DNA of 42,971 bases, taken from NCBI GenBank assembly GCA_003133405.1, contig PKXH01000027.1, positions 91,274 to 134,244 on the forward strand. Direction: 5' to 3'. Within the stretch, counting starts at the first letter, position 1, and every line of letters starts with the position of its first letter. This stretch comes from Acidimicrobiaceae bacterium. Lineage in GTDB: Bacteria > Actinomycetota > Acidimicrobiia > Acidimicrobiales > RAAP-2. The position numbers and the translations under genes were made by a program. Of this stretch, positions 15,617-23,324 are shown piece after piece. A model generated the notes under the pieces. The model was not told the DNA's origin, ran no database searches, and saw only the letters and a list, made by a program, of their open reading frames with translations.

Positions 15617-16711
15617 TTAGGGCCAGACGGGATTCTCGACATTCCGGTCGGCGAAGGCCTCGACCATATCGTGGGCCTCGTCGTCGTGGTACTGCACCGG
15701 GGGCGACTTCATGAAGTAGGCCGAAGGACCAATGAGTGGTCCGCCGATGCCGCGGTCGAGGGCCACTTTGGCGCAGCGCACCGCGTCGATGATGACCCCG
15801 GCGGAGTTGGGCGAGTCCCAGACCTCGAGCTTGAGTTCGATGTTGAGCGGCGCGTCACCAAAGTTGCGGCCCTCCATGCGGATGTAGGCCCACTTACGGT
15901 CCTGGAGCCAGGGGATGTGGTCGCTCGGACCGATGTGCACATCGTCGGGGTCCATGTTGTTGAGTTCCAATTGCGAGGTGACGGCCTGGGTCTTGGAGAC
16001 CTTCTTCGACATCAAGCGTTCGCGGTCGAGCATGTTCTTAAAGTCCATATTGCCGCCCACGTTGAGTTGGTAGGTGTGATCGAGGGTGAGACCGCGGTCT
16101 TCGAACAGGCGCGTCAGCACGCGGTGCACGATCGTGGCCCCGACCTGGCTCTTGATGTCGTCACCGATGATGGGCACGTTGGCGTCGGTGAACTTCTTGG
16201 CCCACACCGGGTCCGACGCGATGAACACGGGTATGGCGTTCACGAAGGCGACGCCGGCGTCGAGTGCCGCCTGGGCGTAGAATTTCTGGGCCTTTTCCGA
16301 GCCGACCGGCAGGTACGCGACGAAGACTTCGGCCCGCGCGTCGCGTAGCGCCTGGGTGACGTCGACGGCCTCTAAGGGCGACTCTTCGATGGCCGCGCGG
16401 TAGTACTTGTTCAGCCCGTCGAGGGTCGGGCCGCGCTGGACGGTGACGCCCAGCGAGGGCACGTCGGCGAACTTCAGCGTGTTGTTCTGGCCCCCGTCGA
16501 TGGCCTTGCCGAGGTCGCTGCCGACCTTGGAGGCGTCCACGTCAAAGGCGGCGACGAACTCTAAGTCGCTGACGTGGTAGCCGCCGAGTTCGACGTGCAT
16601 GAGACCCGGGACGTGGTCACCAACCTTGGCGTCACGGTAGTACGTCACGCCTTGAATGAGTGAACTGGCGCAGTTCCCAACGCCGGCAATAGCCACGCGA
16701 ATCTTTCTCAT
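15617..16711 (-). CDS. ino1: Inositol-3-phosphate synthase (actinobacterial type)
   Basis: NAD-dependent enzyme that converts glucose-6-phosphate to inositol-3-phosphate, the first step to phosphatidylinositol and mycothiol. The 364-residue length matches the short actinobacterial form (mycobacterial Ino1). The N-terminal NAD-binding motif is [13 protein letters not shown] (6-18), and conserved segments [25 protein letters not shown] and [12 protein letters not shown] are present. It lies 12 bases after a PadR-type regulator gene in the same direction, as in Mycobacterium (Rv0046c-Rv0047c). Mycothiol production would fit the arsenate reductases later in the window, but no mycothiol-specific gene is visible. 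Confidence 0.95.
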   Translation of the reverse strand: MRKIRVAIAGVGNCASSLIQGVTYYRDAKVGDHVPGLMHVELGGYHVSDLEFVAAFDVDASKVGSDLGKAIDGGQNNTLKFADVPSLGVTVQRGPTLDGLNKYYRAAIEESPLEAVDVTQALRDARAEVFVAYLPVGSEKAQKFYAQAALDAGVAFVNAIPVFIASDPVWAKKFTDANVPIIGDDIKSQVGATIVHRVLTRLFEDRGLTLDHTYQLNVGGNMDFKNMLDRERLMSKKVSKTQAVTSQLELNNMDPDDVHIGPSDHIPWLQDRKWAYIRMEGRNFGDAPLNIELKLEVWDSPNSAGVIIDAVRCAKVALDRGIGGPLIGPSAYFMKSPPVQYHDDEAHDMVEAFADRNVENPVWP

Positions 16712-16723
16712 GGCTCTCCTTTC

Positions 16724-17347
16724 CTACTTCGCTTCGTCGGCGAAGGATTGTGTCTGACTACGTTCTCGTGACAACAGGTTGTCGACCCACGTGAGGTCCA
16801 ATTCGACGCCTTCGGCGGCGTGTTCCATCACGCCGCGCGCGTACTTGTCGAGCTCTTGGTTGTGCGCACCGGCGCGAACTTCGGCCAGGCGTTCCACGAG
16901 ATCAGTGCGACGGCGCTCGAGAAGGCGTACGCGAAGGCTCGGCGTGAGGTATCGCGCGAGCGCCATGCGCAGTGAGAAATTCTTGCTGTCGTCCAACGTG
17001 GCGGGGTCGGCCAGCAACGTCACGAACTCTTGACGACCACGATCGGTGATGCGGTAGACCTTTCGTCCTCGCCGTCCGAGACCCGTCGTGGCGCGCAGCG
17101 AACGAAGGGAGGCGCGTTCTCCCGAGAGCGAACCGGTGGAAAGTGCGGCGGCACGTGGCGCCACCGGCGCGACGGCTTCGACGAATCCGCGACGTTCGAG
17201 GCGAGCGAGCGCGGGGTAGATCGAACCGAAGGAGACGTTCGCCCAGACGCCCAGTCGATCACGCAGCTGGGTGCGGATCTCGTAGCCGTGGTGATCCCGG
17301 TCCATGAGTAGACCGAGGATGGCAATGTCTAACACGCGATAGAGCAT
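16724..17347 (-). CDS. PadR family transcriptional regulator next to ino1
   Basis: 207 residues. The N-terminal winged helix-turn-helix is clear: DIAILGLLMDRDHHGYEIR, then WANVSFGSIYPALARLERRG at about residues 35-54, followed by the wing region GRKVYRITDRGRQEF. An insertion rich in Arg/Ala/Ser (about 60-90) splits the wing and is unusual in length. The C-terminal half (about 120-190) is helical and acidic, as in the longer PadR proteins that dimerise through a coiled coil. The pair PadR-ino1 is conserved with Mycobacterium, so control of ino1 is likely. A 12-base palindrome sits 7 bases upstream of the start codon. Confidence 0.9.
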   Translation of the reverse strand: MLYRVLDIAILGLLMDRDHHGYEIRTQLRDRLGVWANVSFGSIYPALARLERRGFVEAVAPVAPRAAALSTGSLSGERASLRSLRATTGLGRRGRKVYRITDRGRQEFVTLLADPATLDDSKNFSLRMALARYLTPSLRVRLLERRRTDLVERLAEVRAGAHNQELDKYARGVMEHAAEGVELDLTWVDNLLSRERSQTQSFADEAK

Positions 17348-17353
17348 ATCACA

Positions 17354-17365
17354 TCGATATATCGA
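17354..17365. promoter_or_regulatory. Perfect palindrome upstream of padR, probable operator
   Basis: TCGATATATCGA is a perfect 12-base palindrome, 7 bases upstream of the padR start and 54 bases before the divergent DUF5318 gene. An autoregulatory PadR operator is the simplest reading, inferred from position. Confidence 0.45.
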
Positions 17366-17419
17366 ACGATACGGTCCCTGCCACGCCCGTGATTTCCAAC
17401 GGCGGTAAGGTCACCCCTA

Positions 17420-17845
17420 ATGGATAAGCGATTCCGTACGAGCACGGCCAACGGGGCCGTTGTCGAGTTCGGTTTGGTACGTCACGCGCTGCTCGCCAAA
17501 TTGGCCACGGGCCAGCTGCGCGGTGAGGACGTTTGCGACGCGCACCCCGAACTACTTCGAGCGGCGCGCAACATCGGACGAAAGTCGGGCGAGACCTGCC
17601 CGGTGTGCGGGGACGGCGAACTCGTGGAAGTGACCTACGTCTTTGGCGCGCGGCTGCCGGCCGGTGGCACATGCCCCACGACTCGCGCGGACCTGTTGAA
17701 ACTCGAGCGGCGTGAAGACCCGGTGCAGTGCTACGCGGTGGAGGTCTGCGTCGCGTGTTCCTTCCACCACCTGGCTCGAAAGTGGAGCGCGGGCGGACGC
17801 CAAGTTCGTCGCGGCGTCTCGTTCGCGAAAAAGGTCGGCGAATGA
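17420..17845 (+). CDS. DUF5318 family protein
   Basis: 141 residues with two CxxC pairs, Cys60/Cys63 (CPVC) and Cys110/Cys113 (CVAC), which probably bind one zinc ion. The body carries VEVTYVFGARLPAGG and CSFHHLARKW. The family is restricted to actinobacteria, and the mycobacterial member (Rv0049) also lies near ino1 and the rpsF-dnaB group; its function is unknown. The ATG of panB overlaps the stop in an ATGA, so the two are coupled. A divergent promoter shared with padR is expected in the 72-base gap. Confidence 0.75.
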   Translation: MDKRFRTSTANGAVVEFGLVRHALLAKLATGQLRGEDVCDAHPELLRAARNIGRKSGETCPVCGDGELVEVTYVFGARLPAGGTCPTTRADLLKLERREDPVQCYAVEVCVACSFHHLARKWSAGGRQVRRGVSFAKKVGE

Positions 17846-18663
17846 AACTGACCTCCCCGGTTCTGCGCGGGCGTAAGCGCCGAAACGGCGCGACGCCGCT
17901 GGTGATGGTGACGGCCTACGACGAGCCCGGCGCGCGCTTCGCCAGTGCCGCGGGCGTCGATCTGATCCTGGTGGGCGACTCGCTCGCCAACGTGGTGCTC
18001 GGTCACCAAGACACGTTGCACGTCAGCGTCGAAGAGATGTGCCACCACGTGCGCGCCGTCGCGGCGGCCAAGCCCGACGTGCACGTCGTGGCCGACATGC
18101 CGTGGTTGAGCTATCACCTGAGTGTCGCCGAAAGCGTTCGTAACGCGGCCGCCCTGATCCGTAGCGGTGCCGACAGCGTGAAGCTCGAGGGCGGTCGCGT
18201 CCGTCGTGAGGTCGTGCGTGCGATTCTCGACGCTGAGATTCCCGTGATGGGCCACCTCGGACTCACCCCCCAGAGTGTGCTGGTCATGGGCGGCTTCAAG
18301 GTGCAGGCCAAGACCCGCGAGGCCGCCCAGCAACTCCATCTCGACGCCAAGGTTCTCCAAGACGAGGGCGTGTTCGCCGTCGTGCTCGAGGGCGTGCCCA
18401 GCGTGGTGGGCACGAGAATGACCGAAGCCCTCGAGATCCCCACCATTGGTATCGGCGCGGGGCCCGACACCGACGGCCAGGTCCTGGTGTTTCACGATCT
18501 TTTAGGCCTCAGTCGAGGAACGCCCGCAAAGTTCGTGCGTCAGTACGCCAACTTGGGTCCGATCATCACCGAGGCGTTGCGCCATTTCGCTAGTGACGTA
18601 CGAAACGGGGAGTTTCCAGGACCGGACGAGGCCTACGCCAACCCCGAAGACCTGGTCAATTAG
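17842..18663 (+). CDS. panB: 3-methyl-2-oxobutanoate hydroxymethyltransferase
   Basis: First committed enzyme of pantothenate (coenzyme A) synthesis; it transfers a hydroxymethyl group from methylene-tetrahydrofolate to 2-oxoisovalerate. The 273 residues include VTAYDEPGARFASAAGVD, the metal-binding VGDSLANVVLG segment, DSVKLEGG, GHLGLTPQS and IGIGAGPDTDGQVLV, all characteristic. The frame is open upstream to 17728, but ATG 17842 forms an ATGA overlap with the DUF5318 stop and gives the normal length. The same precursor, 2-oxoisovalerate, is a substrate of the branched-chain dehydrogenase type encoded at 25.6-29.1 kb. Confidence 0.96.
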   Translation: MKLTSPVLRGRKRRNGATPLVMVTAYDEPGARFASAAGVDLILVGDSLANVVLGHQDTLHVSVEEMCHHVRAVAAAKPDVHVVADMPWLSYHLSVAESVRNAAALIRSGADSVKLEGGRVRREVVRAILDAEIPVMGHLGLTPQSVLVMGGFKVQAKTREAAQQLHLDAKVLQDEGVFAVVLEGVPSVVGTRMTEALEIPTIGIGAGPDTDGQVLVFHDLLGLSRGTPAKFVRQYANLGPIITEALRHFASDVRNGEFPGPDEAYANPEDLVN

Positions 18664-18784
18664 TCCACCCTTGGCCTAGGCGGTAGACTTCTCTTTCCCA
18701 CATCGGTGGGGATGTACCAATCACACCCTGCTCTGTTTTCCGCAGAGCCCGGCTCGCCCGGACCAGAGGGAAAGGAAACCGGCC
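18664..18784 (+). promoter_or_regulatory. Structured leader of rpsF (possible S6:S18 binding site)
   Basis: Two hairpins can form before rpsF: CCCAC/GTGGG with a 4-base loop (18697-18710) and GCTCTG/CAGAGC (18730-18735 with 18743-18748), whose loop contains CCG. Autoregulatory leaders bound by S6:S18 are known in front of rpsF in several phyla and expose a CCG. The match here is only general. A purine-rich Shine-Dalgarno (GAGGGAAAGGA) lies before the start codon. Confidence 0.3.
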
Positions 18785-19105
18785 ATGCGGCCCTATGAAA
18801 CCATGATCGTGTTCGACACCTCGGTCGACGCACAAGCCATTCAGATCGCGCTCGATCGAGCGCTCGAAACTATTCGAACCAACGGTGGGACCCCGGGAAC
18901 CATCGACCGTTGGGGCAAGCGTCCCTTGGCGTACGAGGTCAATAAGCGTAAAGAGGGTTACTACGTGTTGGTGGAGTTCAGCGGTGAATCGGTGACGGTC
19001 GATGAGCTTGACCGCATCCTGACCCTCTCCGACGAAGTCCTTCGTTACAAGATTCTTCGTCGCCACGTACGAGCCAGCGCCAGCCGTGTCACGGCCAAGG
19101 CGTAG
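18785..19105 (+). CDS. rpsF: 30S ribosomal protein S6
   Basis: 106 residues starting MRPYETMIVFD, the standard S6 opening, with WGKRPLAYEVNKRKEGYYVL in the middle and the LTLSDEVLRYKILRR segment near the end. S6 binds S18 on the platform of the small subunit. The start ATG follows a purine-rich ribosome-binding site. It leads the string rpsF-ssb-rpsR-rplI, the classic order. Confidence 0.97.
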   Translation: MRPYETMIVFDTSVDAQAIQIALDRALETIRTNGGTPGTIDRWGKRPLAYEVNKRKEGYYVLVEFSGESVTVDELDRILTLSDEVLRYKILRRHVRASASRVTAKA

Positions 19106-19134
19106 GTTCGGTCGCGTACCACTAAGGAGAAGAT

Positions 19135-19584
19135 ATGGCTGATAACACCGTTACCGTCGTGGGGAACATCACTCGTGACCCCGAGTTGAAGTTCTTGAAC
19201 AGCGGCCAAGCGGCCGTGCGGATCTCGATCGCCGTCAATCGTCGCTGGCAGAACCGCCAGACCCAAGAGTGGGAGGAGCGCGTCTCGTATTTCGAAGTGG
19301 CGGGCTATGGATCGATGGCCGAGAACGCCGCGAACTCGCTCACCAAGGGCACCCGCGTCATCGTCTCGGGACGGCTCGAACAACGCAGTTGGGAGACCGA
19401 GAACGGCGACAAGCGTTCCGTCGTGGAGATCAACGCCGACGAGATTGCCCCGTCGCTGCGCTTCGCCACGGCGGTGGTGACCCGCACGCCTCGCGCCGAG
19501 GGCTCGAACTTCTCGTCGAGCGACCGTCCGGCGCCGCGCACGAACGAGCCGAGTACCTACGCCTTCGACGAGGAGCCTTTCTAA
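19135..19584 (+). CDS. ssb: Single-stranded DNA-binding protein
   Basis: 149 residues with an OB-fold core (about 4-108): [18 protein letters not shown] at the start, [20 protein letters not shown], and [21 protein letters not shown] short disordered linker leads to the acidic tip YAFDEEPF, the docking peptide for replication and repair partners. It coats single-stranded DNA during replication. An AAGGAG Shine-Dalgarno lies before the ATG. The stop TAA shares one base with the rpsR ATG. Confidence 0.96.
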   Translation: MADNTVTVVGNITRDPELKFLNSGQAAVRISIAVNRRWQNRQTQEWEERVSYFEVAGYGSMAENAANSLTKGTRVIVSGRLEQRSWETENGDKRSVVEINADEIAPSLRFATAVVTRTPRAEGSNFSSSDRPAPRTNEPSTYAFDEEPF

Positions 19585-20048
19585 TGCCACGTATTAATAA
19601 CCCCAAGCCGCCCAAGCGTGCGCCGAAGATTGACGTTCGACGCGGGGTAAAGAAAAAGCCCTGTTCGTTCTGTCAACACGGCGTCGATCGGGTCGACTAC
19701 AAGGACTTGGCCCAACTGCGCAAGTACATCTCGGACCGCGGCAAGATTCGCGGGCGCAAGGTCTCGGGCAACTGCCAGCAACACCAACGTGACGTCAGTG
19801 ACGCGATCAAGACCGCGCGCGAGTTAGCGCTGCTGCCCTACACCCAGCGAACGGTGACCGAGCGCCGTGGCGGACGGGGTCGCGAGGGCCGTGACGATCG
19901 TGGCCCGCGCAGCCCACGTCCGAGTCGCGACAGTGCGGAAACTCCGGCCGACGTCCCCGAACTCGTGCCCGAGGCCGTTTTGCTCGAGGACGCCAGTGTG
20001 GCCGCGGAGGTCTTGGCGGATGAAGTGGTCGAGGAGGTCGGCGAATGA
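19584..20048 (+). CDS. rpsR: 30S ribosomal protein S18 with long C-terminal extension
   Basis: The first ~85 residues are an S18 of the zinc-binding type: KPCSFC (Cys27, Cys30), [17 protein letters not shown], and NCQQHQ as the second ligand pair, ending in LALLPYT. S18 normally stops there at 75-90 residues. Here the frame continues for about 70 residues: an RG-rich segment ([16 protein letters not shown]) and then a strongly acidic Ala/Val/Glu tail ending [11 protein letters not shown] 19584 overlaps the ssb stop, and the 3' end overlaps the rplI start in an ATGA, so the long frame is intact and coupled at both ends. The role of the tail is unknown. Confidence 0.93.
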   Translation: MPRINNPKPPKRAPKIDVRRGVKKKPCSFCQHGVDRVDYKDLAQLRKYISDRGKIRGRKVSGNCQQHQRDVSDAIKTARELALLPYTQRTVTERRGGRGREGRDDRGPRSPRPSRDSAETPADVPELVPEAVLLEDASVAAEVLADEVVEEVGE

Positions 20049-20491
20049 AAGTGTTGCTCCGCAGCGACGTCCACGGCCTGGGACGACGCGGTGACATTGT
20101 CAACGTGAAATCGGGCTACGCCCGAAACTTTCTCCTGCCCACGGGCGCGGCGCTCGTCGCCAGCTCGTCCACCGAAGTTCAAGCGTCCTCGATGCGCAAG
20201 GCCCGCGACATCCTCGACGCCAAGAGCCGCGAGGCGGCGGAGGCCCAACGGGCGATTATCGAGGCGAGGACGTTCACCATCGAAGCGCGCGCCGCAGCCA
20301 ACGGTCGGCTCTTCGGTTCGATTGGCGAGACGGACGTGGTGAACGCGATTCGCAGCGCCACGGGCATCTCGCTCGATCGTCACGCCATCTCGCTCGCCGA
20401 GCACTTGAAGGACGTCGGGAGCGCCACCGCGACCGCGACCCTCTTCGAGGGGGTCACGGCGAACGTGAACATCGAGGTCGTGGCCAAGTAA
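20045..20491 (+). CDS. rplI: 50S ribosomal protein L9
   Basis: 148 residues, the usual length. The N-terminal domain shows [19 protein letters not shown] and [16 protein letters not shown] (the conserved L9 signature), followed by the long connecting helix (about 42-75) and the C-terminal domain with [17 protein letters not shown]9 extends from the base of the L1 stalk and affects reading-frame maintenance. It is coupled to rpsR by a 4-base overlap. A GC-rich hairpin follows about 20 bases after the stop. Confidence 0.97.
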   Translation: MKVLLRSDVHGLGRRGDIVNVKSGYARNFLLPTGAALVASSSTEVQASSMRKARDILDAKSREAAEAQRAIIEARTFTIEARAAANGRLFGSIGETDVVNAIRSATGISLDRHAISLAEHLKDVGSATATATLFEGVTANVNIEVVAK

Positions 20492-20511
20492 CGCCGCGAT
20501 TCACCAGTCGT

Positions 20512-20542
20512 ACCTCGCCGGGGCCCTTGGCTCCGGCGAGGT
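20512..20542 (+). terminator. GC-rich hairpin after rplI
   Basis: Ten-base perfect stem ACCTCGCCGG/CCGGCGAGGT with an 11-base loop. No U-run follows, so it may be a weak terminator or an mRNA-stabilising structure before dnaB. Confidence 0.5.
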
Positions 20543-20652
20543 CGTGTCACACCCTTTGGCGATGATGGATGAATGGTGAAGTTCCGCACAGGCTTTTCCC
20601 CACGTTGTTGTTCTTGCGACGCACAACCATTGTCGGCAACCGTTGGGGTCTT

Positions 20653-22017
20653 ATGACACAGATCGATCTCGAGCGTCCGCGTCCTGTGACGGGCGGTCGA
20701 GTACCACCGAGTGTCATCGAAGCCGAGGAGTCGTTAATCGGCGCGATGTTGTTGTCGCAAGACGCCGTCAGTATCGCCTTCGAGAACGTGCAGGCCGAAG
20801 ATTTCTATCGACCGTTGCACGGTCAGATTTTCAGCGCGATCATCGCACTGGCGCACGCCGGCGAGCCGGTGGACTACGTCACGGTGCAGGCGAAACTTCA
20901 AGAGCGCGGCGCCGTCGCCATCGAGTTGGCCGTTCTTTCTTCGTTGCAGATCAACACGCCCTCGGCCGCGAACGCGCAACACTACGCCGAACTGGTTCGC
21001 GAGAAGGCCCAACAGCGCCGGCTCATCTCCGTGGCCGGTGAGATCGTGGACGACGCCTACGTCGCCACTGACGACGTCATCGGCCTCATCGACGAGGCCG
21101 AGCGCAAGATCAACGCCATCGGCGACGACCGGCGCATGGACTCGGTTTCACCACTGCAGCGACTGTTGTTGAATGAAGCGGACATTCTCGAGCAGCGCGG
21201 TGAGACCCGAGGTCAACTGAACGGTCTGGAGACCGGGTACCGGTCGCTCGACGCCATTTTGCAAGGTCTCCAGCCCAGCTCGATGACCATCGTGGGCGCT
21301 CGACCGGCCACCGGCAAGACCGCCTTCGCGCTGGGCATCTTGATCCACGTCGGCGCGGTGGTGAACCGTCCGGCGCTCTTCTTCTCGTTGGAGATGAGCC
21401 GTCAAGAGTTGGCCGAGCGCATCCTGGCTTCGACCGCGCGCATCGACTCTTCGAAGCTGCGCACCGGCGATCTCAGCGAAGCCGACTGGAACCGGGCCCA
21501 CGAGGCGTTCGGGTATTTGCAGTCCGCGAAGGTCTTCATCGACGACAACCCCGCCTTGACCATCATGGACGTGCGGGCCCGCGCCCGGCGCATCAAGCAA
21601 CAGAACGGGGACCTCGGCGTCGTCATCATCGACTACTTGCAGTTGATGAGTTCGCGCGGTCGCGCGGAGAACCGCCAGGTCGAGGTCTCCGAGATGAGCC
21701 GATCACTAAAGATCCTCGCGCGCGAGCTCGAGTGTCCGGTGGTGGCGCTCTCGCAGCTCTCACGCAAGCTCGAAGAACGCGCCGACAAGCGTCCCATGAT
21801 GTCGGACCTGCGGGAGTCCGGTTCGCTGGAACAAGACGCCGACGTCGTGCTGTTCTTGTTCCGACCCGAGATCTACGGCGACGTGTCGAACGACATGAAA
21901 GCCGACGCCGAGATCATCGTGGGCAAAAACCGCAACGGTCCCACGCGCACTGCGCACTTGACCTGGCGTGGGGAGTTCGCGCGATTCGACAACGTGGCCG
22001 AGGCTCGCGAGATCTAG
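20653..22017 (+). CDS. dnaB: Replicative DNA helicase DnaB
   Basis: Hexameric 5'-3' helicase of the replication fork, 454 residues. The N-terminal domain begins PPSVIEAEESLIGAMLLS, which is diagnostic; the RecA-like C-terminal domain has Walker A GARPATGKT (about 216-224), FFSLEMS, and VVIIDYLQLMSS (Walker B), then SDLRESGSLEQDADVVLFL. No intein is present, unlike the mycobacterial gene. ATG 20653 is chosen because the upstream residues of the open frame (to 20569) match nothing in the family. The 160-base gap before it contains the hairpin described above and presumably its own promoter. Confidence 0.96.
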   Translation: MTQIDLERPRPVTGGRVPPSVIEAEESLIGAMLLSQDAVSIAFENVQAEDFYRPLHGQIFSAIIALAHAGEPVDYVTVQAKLQERGAVAIELAVLSSLQINTPSAANAQHYAELVREKAQQRRLISVAGEIVDDAYVATDDVIGLIDEAERKINAIGDDRRMDSVSPLQRLLLNEADILEQRGETRGQLNGLETGYRSLDAILQGLQPSSMTIVGARPATGKTAFALGILIHVGAVVNRPALFFSLEMSRQELAERILASTARIDSSKLRTGDLSEADWNRAHEAFGYLQSAKVFIDDNPALTIMDVRARARRIKQQNGDLGVVIIDYLQLMSSRGRAENRQVEVSEMSRSLKILARELECPVVALSQLSRKLEERADKRPMMSDLRESGSLEQDADVVLFLFRPEIYGDVSNDMKADAEIIVGKNRNGPTRTAHLTWRGEFARFDNVAEAREI

Positions 22018-22027
22018 GCGACCGAAC

Positions 22028-22804
22028 CTATTTGGGCTGCATGCGGATGCCCGCGTCGATGCGTATCGACTCGGCGTTCATGTAACTGTTCGACAAGAGT
22101 TCCACCGCGAGGGAGGCGAACTCCGCGGCGTAACCCAGGCGCCTGGGGAAGAGCACGCCCGCGCCCAAGCGGGCCTTGAACTCGTCGGACTGAGGGCCGG
22201 AGCCGTAGATCGGCGTGTCGATCAGCCCCGGCAAGATGCAGTTAGCGCGCACGCCAATCGGGGCGATGTCGCGCGCGAGGGGCAGCGTGAGGCCCACGAT
22301 TCCGCCCTTGGAGGACGAGTACGCCACCTGACCGATCTGACCGTCTTCGGCGGCGACCGAGGCGGTGTTGACCAGCGCGCCGCGCATGGCGTCGGCGTCG
22401 GGCGTGTTGTGACTCATGGCCGTCGCCGCCAGCCGACAGACGTTGAAGGTGCCGATCAAGTTGATCTCGATCACCTTGCGATAGATGTCGAGATCGTGCG
22501 CGGAGGCGTACTCCCCATCCTTGCCAATCGTGCGCGTCGCCCATCCGATGCCGGCGCAGTTCACCGCGCTCCACAGCGGGGCCATGGCCTTGGCCGCCTC
22601 AAGGGCGGCGATGACCTGGTCGGTGTTGGTCACGTCACAGTGCACGTACGCGCCGCCGATCTCCTTGGCGACGGCTTCGCCCGCGACGTCGTTGAGGTCC
22701 GCGATCACGACCTTGACCCCACGCGCGCTCAATGCCCGCGCGGTCGCCTCGCCGAGTCCTGATGCGCCGCCGGTGACAACGGCCGAAGTGTTCTTGAGTT
22801 CCAT
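22028..22804 (-). CDS. Short-chain dehydrogenase (3-hydroxyacyl-CoA dehydrogenase type)
   Basis: 258-residue classical SDR. The NAD-binding motif TGGASGLG is at 11-18, with IADLND after the second strand (Asp indicates NAD preference). NCAG and the catalytic YxxxK as YSSSK are present. Overall the sequence resembles the HSD10/FabG-like 3-hydroxyacyl-CoA dehydrogenases used in fatty-acid or branched-chain acyl-CoA oxidation, with QVAYSSSKGGIVGLTLPLARD and the GGA-insert TASVAAEDGQIGQ. It converges on dnaB with a 10-base gap. The exact substrate cannot be read from the sequence. Confidence 0.82.
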   Translation of the reverse strand: MELKNTSAVVTGGASGLGEATARALSARGVKVVIADLNDVAGEAVAKEIGGAYVHCDVTNTDQVIAALEAAKAMAPLWSAVNCAGIGWATRTIGKDGEYASAHDLDIYRKVIEINLIGTFNVCRLAATAMSHNTPDADAMRGALVNTASVAAEDGQIGQVAYSSSKGGIVGLTLPLARDIAPIGVRANCILPGLIDTPIYGSGPQSDEFKARLGAGVLFPRRLGYAAEFASLAVELLSNSYMNAESIRIDAGIRMQPK

Positions 22805-22865
22805 GATGCTCCTGTCAACCGTCCAGCGACGGGCTGAACCGATACAGAGTCAAGCAGACTTCCGT

Positions 22866-22902
22866 TGGGCTGGGGCGGAACCGATCGCCCCGCCCCAGCC
22901 CA
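22866..22902. terminator. Strong 13-base hairpin
   Basis: Perfect inverted repeat TGGGCTGGGGCGG / CCGCCCCAGCCCA with an 11-base loop. It lies 9 bases after the stop of the small leftward gene at 22912-23136 and before the SDR. No U-run follows on the minus strand, so factor-independent termination is uncertain. Confidence 0.5.
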
Positions 22903-22911
22903 GGGGGAAAC

Positions 22912-23136
22912 TCAAAGAGCGCTCAGGGCCAGCTCCGGGTTGTTCAGCACGATATGTCGGTACGCCTCGATCGTCGCTTCATGGTCAGCAATGAGGGCGC
23001 GTTGGCGAGCCAGTTCGGCCGCCTGATCACGCTCACGTTGGCGTGTCCGTTCGAGGTGCACGCTGAGCCAGGGAAGTCCGAGGCCCAGAGCCGACCCACA
23101 ACCAACGAGCAGAATGGAGAAATATACCGCGAGCAT
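22912..23136 (-). CDS. Small membrane-anchored coiled-coil protein
   Basis: 74 residues. An N-terminal hydrophobic helix (about 2-25, MLAVYFSILLVGCGSALGLG) is followed by a charged helix (about 28-60, rich in Arg, Glu, Gln, Ala) that could form a coiled coil, and a short hydrophobic end. The likely topology is N-out with the charged helix in the cytoplasm. The start is supported by AAAGGA 7 bases upstream of the ATG. I do not recognise the family; related short proteins could be scaffolds, but nothing here shows a function. Confidence 0.55.
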   Translation of the reverse strand: MLAVYFSILLVGCGSALGLGLPWLSVHLERTRQRERDQAAELARQRALIADHEATIEAYRHIVLNNPELALSAL

Positions 23137-23324
23137 GTGATGATCCTTTCGACGTGGTTACGGCCTCGACGTAGTTTGGCTTTCGAATTGGAGGATTGCG
23201 CAAGACCGGGTCAAGAGGGGAGTAAGAAGTTTTTCGTCGCACGTATTTTCATCGCCTTAGCGTTGACGAGGTTGTGAACACCGTGTAGAACACGCGATGG
23301 TGGAGGGTGTTCTAGCGTACGAAC
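23137..23324. promoter_or_regulatory. Divergent promoter region with inverted repeat
   Basis: Holds the promoters of the small leftward gene and of rlmN. An inverted repeat TAGAACAC (23286-23293) / GTGTTCTA (23307-23314) lies 11 bases before the rlmN start. It resembles a binding site or leader hairpin but fits no consensus that I know. Confidence 0.35.
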
